This document shows, piece by piece, positions 60,766 to 64,000 of a stretch of 64,000 bases of DNA. Position 1 is the first letter of the stretch; each line of letters opens with the position of its first letter. The notes beneath the pieces were generated by a model. The model had not been told where the DNA came from. It was given only the letters and a program-made list of their open reading frames with translations, and did not search any database. The translations under genes were made by a program, and so were the position numbers. Source of the DNA: JACOMY01 sp046233115 (GTDB lineage: Bacteria > Pseudomonadota > Alphaproteobacteria > Kiloniellales > JACOMY01); contig JBJXHM010000020.1 of NCBI GenBank assembly GCA_046233115.1, forward strand, positions 1 through 64,000, written 5' to 3'.

Positions 60766-61776
60766 CTAGCGCTCGGCGCCGGCCTTGCCGGTCTGCTGGC
60801 GCCGATACTCGCCCGGCGGCATGCCGACGAGCTGGCGGAAGGTGCGGCTGAAGTGGCCGGGATCGTAGAAGCCGACCGAATAGCCGATGGCGGCAACCGA
60901 GAGGTTGAGCCGGGTGGGGTCGGCCAATCGGCGCTTGGCGGCGGCGATGCGGCGGGCCCGGATCACGCCCGAGACCGTCTCCTCGCGCTCGGCGAACATC
61001 TTCTGGATGTAGCGCTCGGAGAGGCCGAGCTCGCCGGCCAGGCTACCGGCGCTCAAGGCCGGGTCGTCGAGGCGGTTCTCAATGGCGTGCAGGATGCGGC
61101 GCAGGTGCGCCAGGCGGACCGAAGTCTCGCTGCTCTCCAGCGCCTGAACCGGGGCGGAGATGGCCAGCGCGAAGAGGTCCAGGAGCTGCGCCGTTAGCGC
61201 TTCGGTGGAGGCCTTGTCCAGGCCCTCGCTCTGGGTCAATGCCGAGCGGACGAAGTCGACGAAGATGCGGATCAGGGCGTGCTCGTGCGAGAAGCGGCTG
61301 GCGGCAAGGTCGTCGATCAGCGGGATGCGCTCGCGGGCGTGGCGTCCCTCGATGCGCAGGGTCAGGATCGCGTTCTGGGTGCTTTGCAGGAACTGGTAGG
61401 TCTCGGCGATCGAGATCAGCGAGAAGCTGCCCGGCGGCAGGGCCGCCTCGCGTCCGTGCTGGCGCACGGCGATCGGCGCCATCTGCGGGATCGGGATGAA
61501 GTAGTAGTCGCTGGCGGCGCGGCTGAGGTGCGACTTGCGCCGGTAGACGTCCATCGGATCGCTGGAGGCCATGCCTAGGCGAACCGCCGGCAGGTCCAGG
61601 GTCACCAGGTTGCCGCGATAGTTCTCGTGGCCGCGGCAGTCGACGTCGAGGGGGTAGTACTGGTCGTAGAGGATGTCGGCCCAGGCGGCGTGGCGCTTGG
61701 GCTCCGAGAGGGCGCCGACGTCGAACACGCCCTTGTGGGCGTTCGGAACGTCGCTTTGCTGTGGCCTCTGTTGCAC
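60766..61776 (-). CDS. AraC-family transcriptional regulator
   Basis: A 336-aa regulator: an N-terminal AraC_binding_2-like sensing domain (about 20-210; QYYPLDVDCRGHENYRGNLV) and a C-terminal AraC double helix-turn-helix (LAGELGLSERYIQKMFAERE and IGYSVGFYDPGHFSRTFRQL, about 235-325). The frame runs open far upstream, but the likely start is GTG 61776 (preceded by GGAGGTGCCGGCTGAGG), which gives the usual length. It is upstream of and codirectional with the transaminase and hyu genes and is probably their activator. Confidence 0.85.
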   Translation of the reverse strand: MQQRPQQSDVPNAHKGVFDVGALSEPKRHAAWADILYDQYYPLDVDCRGHENYRGNLVTLDLPAVRLGMASSDPMDVYRRKSHLSRAASDYYFIPIPQMAPIAVRQHGREAALPPGSFSLISIAETYQFLQSTQNAILTLRIEGRHARERIPLIDDLAASRFSHEHALIRIFVDFVRSALTQSEGLDKASTEALTAQLLDLFALAISAPVQALESSETSVRLAHLRRILHAIENRLDDPALSAGSLAGELGLSERYIQKMFAEREETVSGVIRARRIAAAKRRLADPTRLNLSVAAIGYSVGFYDPGHFSRTFRQLVGMPPGEYRRQQTGKAGAER

Positions 61777-62313
61777 CCTCAGCCGGCACCTCCGGATTGC
61801 CGTTGACCGCTCCGCGGGAACACGACCCCGGGCAGAGCGCTGCGCCGCGGGCTTGTATCGGAACCGGGCGGCGAACTGCCGCCGGCCCAATGCTAGTCTA
61901 GTGCGGTTCCGCGAGACAAGCGGGAGGACGACCTTGGACAGGATTTGCCGTCCAAAGCCTGACTTTGCCGTAGACGATTGGCCGATGGAGCTATCGATCA
62001 CCGCGGCCAACGAGACGATTCTCGCGCATCCCGGGATAACCAGTACTATCTCCCTATTGTACCGAGCAGTAGCCGGACGAAGACAATGCGAGAGTGTTCT
62101 GCAATAGAAGTCCTGTCTAGGGTTAGCGGGCGCGGAGGCTAAGCTTTGGATCGTTGGGTCAGCCGTAAGCAATTGATTTTTTTTGAGAAGACGGAAGTGA
62201 TGTGTGGGGTTTAATCAAAGGTTTAGTGCAATATTTTGCTGATCTATTGTGGTTTCCGCATTGCTGTGGGAAGCTGTTCAATACACTTCGCGGGCAGTAT
62301 GAGGATCCTGGAG
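61777..62313. other. intergenic region upstream of RTX5
   Basis: About 540 bases between the AraC-type gene and the fifth RTX gene. The right part (62040-62300) is AT-rich with TTGATTTTTTTTGAG near 62173. No gene with a ribosome-binding site or recognisable product was found. Confidence 0.55.
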
Positions 62314-63399
62314 ATGTCTGTCGTCGTCGGCACCTATCTGAACGATACGCTCTCCGGTACGGATGTGGCGGATTCGATCTATGGTCTGGAGGGGGATGAC
62401 CGGCTTTACGGGTTGACGGGCGATGACAGCCTCTTTGGTGGCCAAGGAAATGACCTCGTTGTCATTGGCGGCGACGGCGACGACAGACTTTTTGGCGGTG
62501 ACGGCATTGACTCGTTTTTCAGGGGCGGCAATGGCAGCGACAGCATCTTCGGTGGAACAGGGAACGATGATGCTCTTATTGGTGATAGTGGCGAGGACAG
62601 TGTATTCGGTGGCAGTGGAGATGATTTATACTTGATTGGTGGTGGCGATGTGGACTGGCTGTACGGCGGTCAGGGGGACGATGCTTCTTTCTATGGTGGC
62701 AGTGGTGACGACTGGGTCTTCGGAGATGCAGGGGACGATGTCGCTCTTACTGGAGAGGAAGGCGACGACACGCTATTCGGCGGCGAGGGGAATGACTCCG
62801 CACTCTGGGGAGATATCGGGAACGACACCATTTTCGGCGACAGCGGCAGGGATGGCGGCCTCGGTGGACGTGAAGGAGATGACAGCCTCTTCGGCGGCAG
62901 TGGCAACGATCGCGTCCTCCGCGGTAACAGCGGCCTCGACAGCCTGTTCGGCGGCAGTGGGGCAGACTCCGGACTGTCGGGCGGCGCCGACAGGGACTAT
63001 CTCGCCGGGGGCGCAGGAGCAGATGTACGCCTCTTCGGCGCAGGCAACAGCGACAGGATCTTCGGGGGAGCGGGCGACGACTCCTTTCTGTTCGGTGGGT
63101 GGGGATACGATATCCTCAATGGTGGCCGCGGGAAGGACTCACACCTCTATGGCGTCAGCGGCAACGACGTTCTGCGTGGTGGGCGCGGGCATGATGCCTT
63201 TCTCTACGGTGGTTTCGGGATAGATAGCATCTTCGGCGGCAGTGGCAGGGACACTCTGAACGTCGCCAGCCAGGGCGAGTTGCAGGCAGGCGACTTGTTT
63301 GACGGCGGGGCGGGCTCCGACACGCTCATGCTGGCGGCCGGCGTCAGCCTGTCGGCCGGCGTAACGCTCACCAGTATCGAGTTCGTGATCTATGGGTAG
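62314..63399 (+). CDS. RTX-like repeat protein 5, 361 aa
   Basis: The start at 62314 makes the N-terminus (MSVVVGTYLNDTLSGTDVAD) line up with the paralogues; GAGG lies 9 nt upstream. Repeats alternate 9 and 10 residues without a break from about residue 40 to 310 (GGDGDDRLF, GGDGIDSFFR, GGNGSDSIF, GGTGNDDALI). It lacks the ~100-residue cap of the other four and instead ends with a short segment (LFDGGAGSDTLMLAAGVSL) closing in EFVIYG. Secretion by a type I system is plausible but less supported than for the others, because the tail differs. Confidence 0.9.
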   Translation: MSVVVGTYLNDTLSGTDVADSIYGLEGDDRLYGLTGDDSLFGGQGNDLVVIGGDGDDRLFGGDGIDSFFRGGNGSDSIFGGTGNDDALIGDSGEDSVFGGSGDDLYLIGGGDVDWLYGGQGDDASFYGGSGDDWVFGDAGDDVALTGEEGDDTLFGGEGNDSALWGDIGNDTIFGDSGRDGGLGGREGDDSLFGGSGNDRVLRGNSGLDSLFGGSGADSGLSGGADRDYLAGGAGADVRLFGAGNSDRIFGGAGDDSFLFGGWGYDILNGGRGKDSHLYGVSGNDVLRGGRGHDAFLYGGFGIDSIFGGSGRDTLNVASQGELQAGDLFDGGAGSDTLMLAAGVSLSAGVTLTSIEFVIYG

Positions 63400-63624
63400 T
63401 CGTGCGGTGAGCGGCAGTTGTCTTTGGCAAGAAATTGATGCGATGGGCGACTCAATATGAGTGCGGAAATCTAAGCCAATTCCGACATAGACAGGCGTTT
63501 ATGTCACAAATACATTATTTAACACTCTTCTTTTGGCGTGGGTTCATATTCTGTTAATTGATAGGGTGGGCTTTGGCAACGAGGATGCGCTTAAGGTCGT
63601 GCGCAGCGTTGGTTAAGCGGCCTG

Positions 63625-64000
63625 TTAGAAGGGGATCTCAACCCGCAGGCTGCCGCCATAGAGCTTGCTGTTCTTCGACAGGCTGGAGGCGCCCTCGAGA
63701 CGGACCACGGCCGTCTGATGGGCAAAGAGGTCGATGCCGCCGGCGATGTCGTAGCGGGTGCCGTCGAGCTGGGTCGAGCTGGCGAAGGGCAGAGCGGAGG
63801 AGCCGATGAAGCTGGCGTCCAGATCCACGTTGCGATTGCCGATGTACTGGGTGATGCCGAAGCTGAGCCGCGGACGGATGCGGCTCTCGTAGGGCAGGGC
63901 CCACTCGCCGCCGACCTCGACCGCGGGGCGGAAGGTGACGAAGGTCTGGGCCTCGGTGCTGACGTCGAGAGGGAAGCTGCCGCTGCCGCCCTCGCTGTAG
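63625..64000 (-). CDS. outer-membrane beta-barrel protein, C-terminal part (autotransporter-like)
   Basis: The 3' end of a gene that enters from the right edge. The visible ~124 residues are alternating polar/aromatic beta strands (TFVTFRPAVEVGGEWALPYE, RLSFGITQYIGNRNVDLDAS, TRYDIAGGIDLFA) and end in LRVEIPF; a terminal Phe is the usual signal for outer-membrane insertion by the BAM machinery. The pattern fits an autotransporter beta-domain or related barrel. The passenger or upstream part is not in the window. Bases 63400-63624 between it and RTX5 are AT-rich with no gene. Confidence 0.75.
   Translation of the reverse strand, partial: YSEGGSGSFPLDVSTEAQTFVTFRPAVEVGGEWALPYESRIRPRLSFGITQYIGNRNVDLDASFIGSSALPFASSTQLDGTRYDIAGGIDLFAHQTAVVRLEGASSLSKNSKLYGGSLRVEIPF

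Noticed and set aside
61777..62172. Extension of the AraC-type gene to the far upstream ATG at 62172
   Set aside because: It would add 132 unconserved residues; GTG 61776 gives the usual family length and has a better upstream ribosome-binding stretch.

Overview
The window is GC-rich (codon third positions overwhelmingly G or C) and has the gene stock of a free-living, metabolically versatile alphaproteobacterium. Pointers are an ACC deaminase with a divergent Lrp-type regulator, a LiuR-type MerR regulator beside isovaleryl-CoA dehydrogenase, a group 3b-like [NiFe]-hydrogenase operon, a 2-oxoacid dehydrogenase operon and a hydantoinase/oxoprolinase cluster. Rhodospirillales or a neighbouring order is a reasonable guess, but no rRNA or other taxonomic marker is present. 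No tRNA, rRNA, CRISPR array, transposase or integrase was found.

The most striking content is a set of five dispersed paralogous RTX-like genes, all on the plus strand (4231-8229, 8733-10943, 16835-18334, 43754-46546, 62314-63399). Each is built almost wholly of glycine/aspartate repeats. These are not the usual tandem nonapeptides: nine-residue and ten-residue units alternate, giving a 19-residue (57-bp) period that runs for about 59 cycles in the first gene. The five share an N-terminal segment of about 30 residues and fall into three C-terminal types (1 and 3; 2 and 4; 5). None sits next to type I secretion genes, and each follows a long, relatively AT-rich intergenic stretch.

Layout. 1-4 kb: a small hypothetical gene, a SARP-like/TolB-like/TPR regulator and a cysteine desulfurase-like protein. 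4-11 kb: RTX1 and RTX2. 11-16.6 kb: a CapA-like metallophosphatase, a cold-shock protein, a class V aminotransferase-fold protein, and a short liu locus (LiuR-like regulator, thioesterase, GST, isovaleryl-CoA dehydrogenase) behind an ACGT-rich operator. 16.8-20 kb: RTX3, then acdR and acdS divergently arranged. 20.4-22.2 kb: a low-GC, phage-tailspike-like beta-helix gene standing alone. 22.5-37 kb: hydrolases, a DMT transporter, a phospholipase C-like phosphoesterase, nitronate monooxygenase, a four-part HTH/Zn/DUF427 fusion, a Rieske-glutamate synthase fusion, and a class III adenylate cyclase-AAA-TPR gene cut by one in-frame amber codon. 37.6-42.7 kb: the hydrogenase operon with its own CNB-fold subunit and maturation protease. 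43.7-46.5 kb: RTX4. 46.7-53.2 kb: a GFA-type protein, a small cytochrome c, and a tightly packed operon of E1 alpha, E1 beta, E2, amino-acid dehydrogenase and aminotransferase, probably for branched-chain amino acid breakdown. 53.5-61.8 kb: a cyclic-2,3-diphosphoglycerate synthetase-like GTPase, a cupin, and an AraC/transaminase/HyuA/HyuB cluster. 62.3-64 kb: RTX5 and the 3' end of an outer-membrane beta-barrel gene that runs off the window.

Two families of palindromic intergenic repeats are scattered through the window. One carries a CAGGTG-nnnn-CACCTG-like core and CTAGAGCA/TGCTCTAG ends, and twice supplies the TAG stop codon of the gene before it. The other consists of about 80-bp nested hairpins seen twice.
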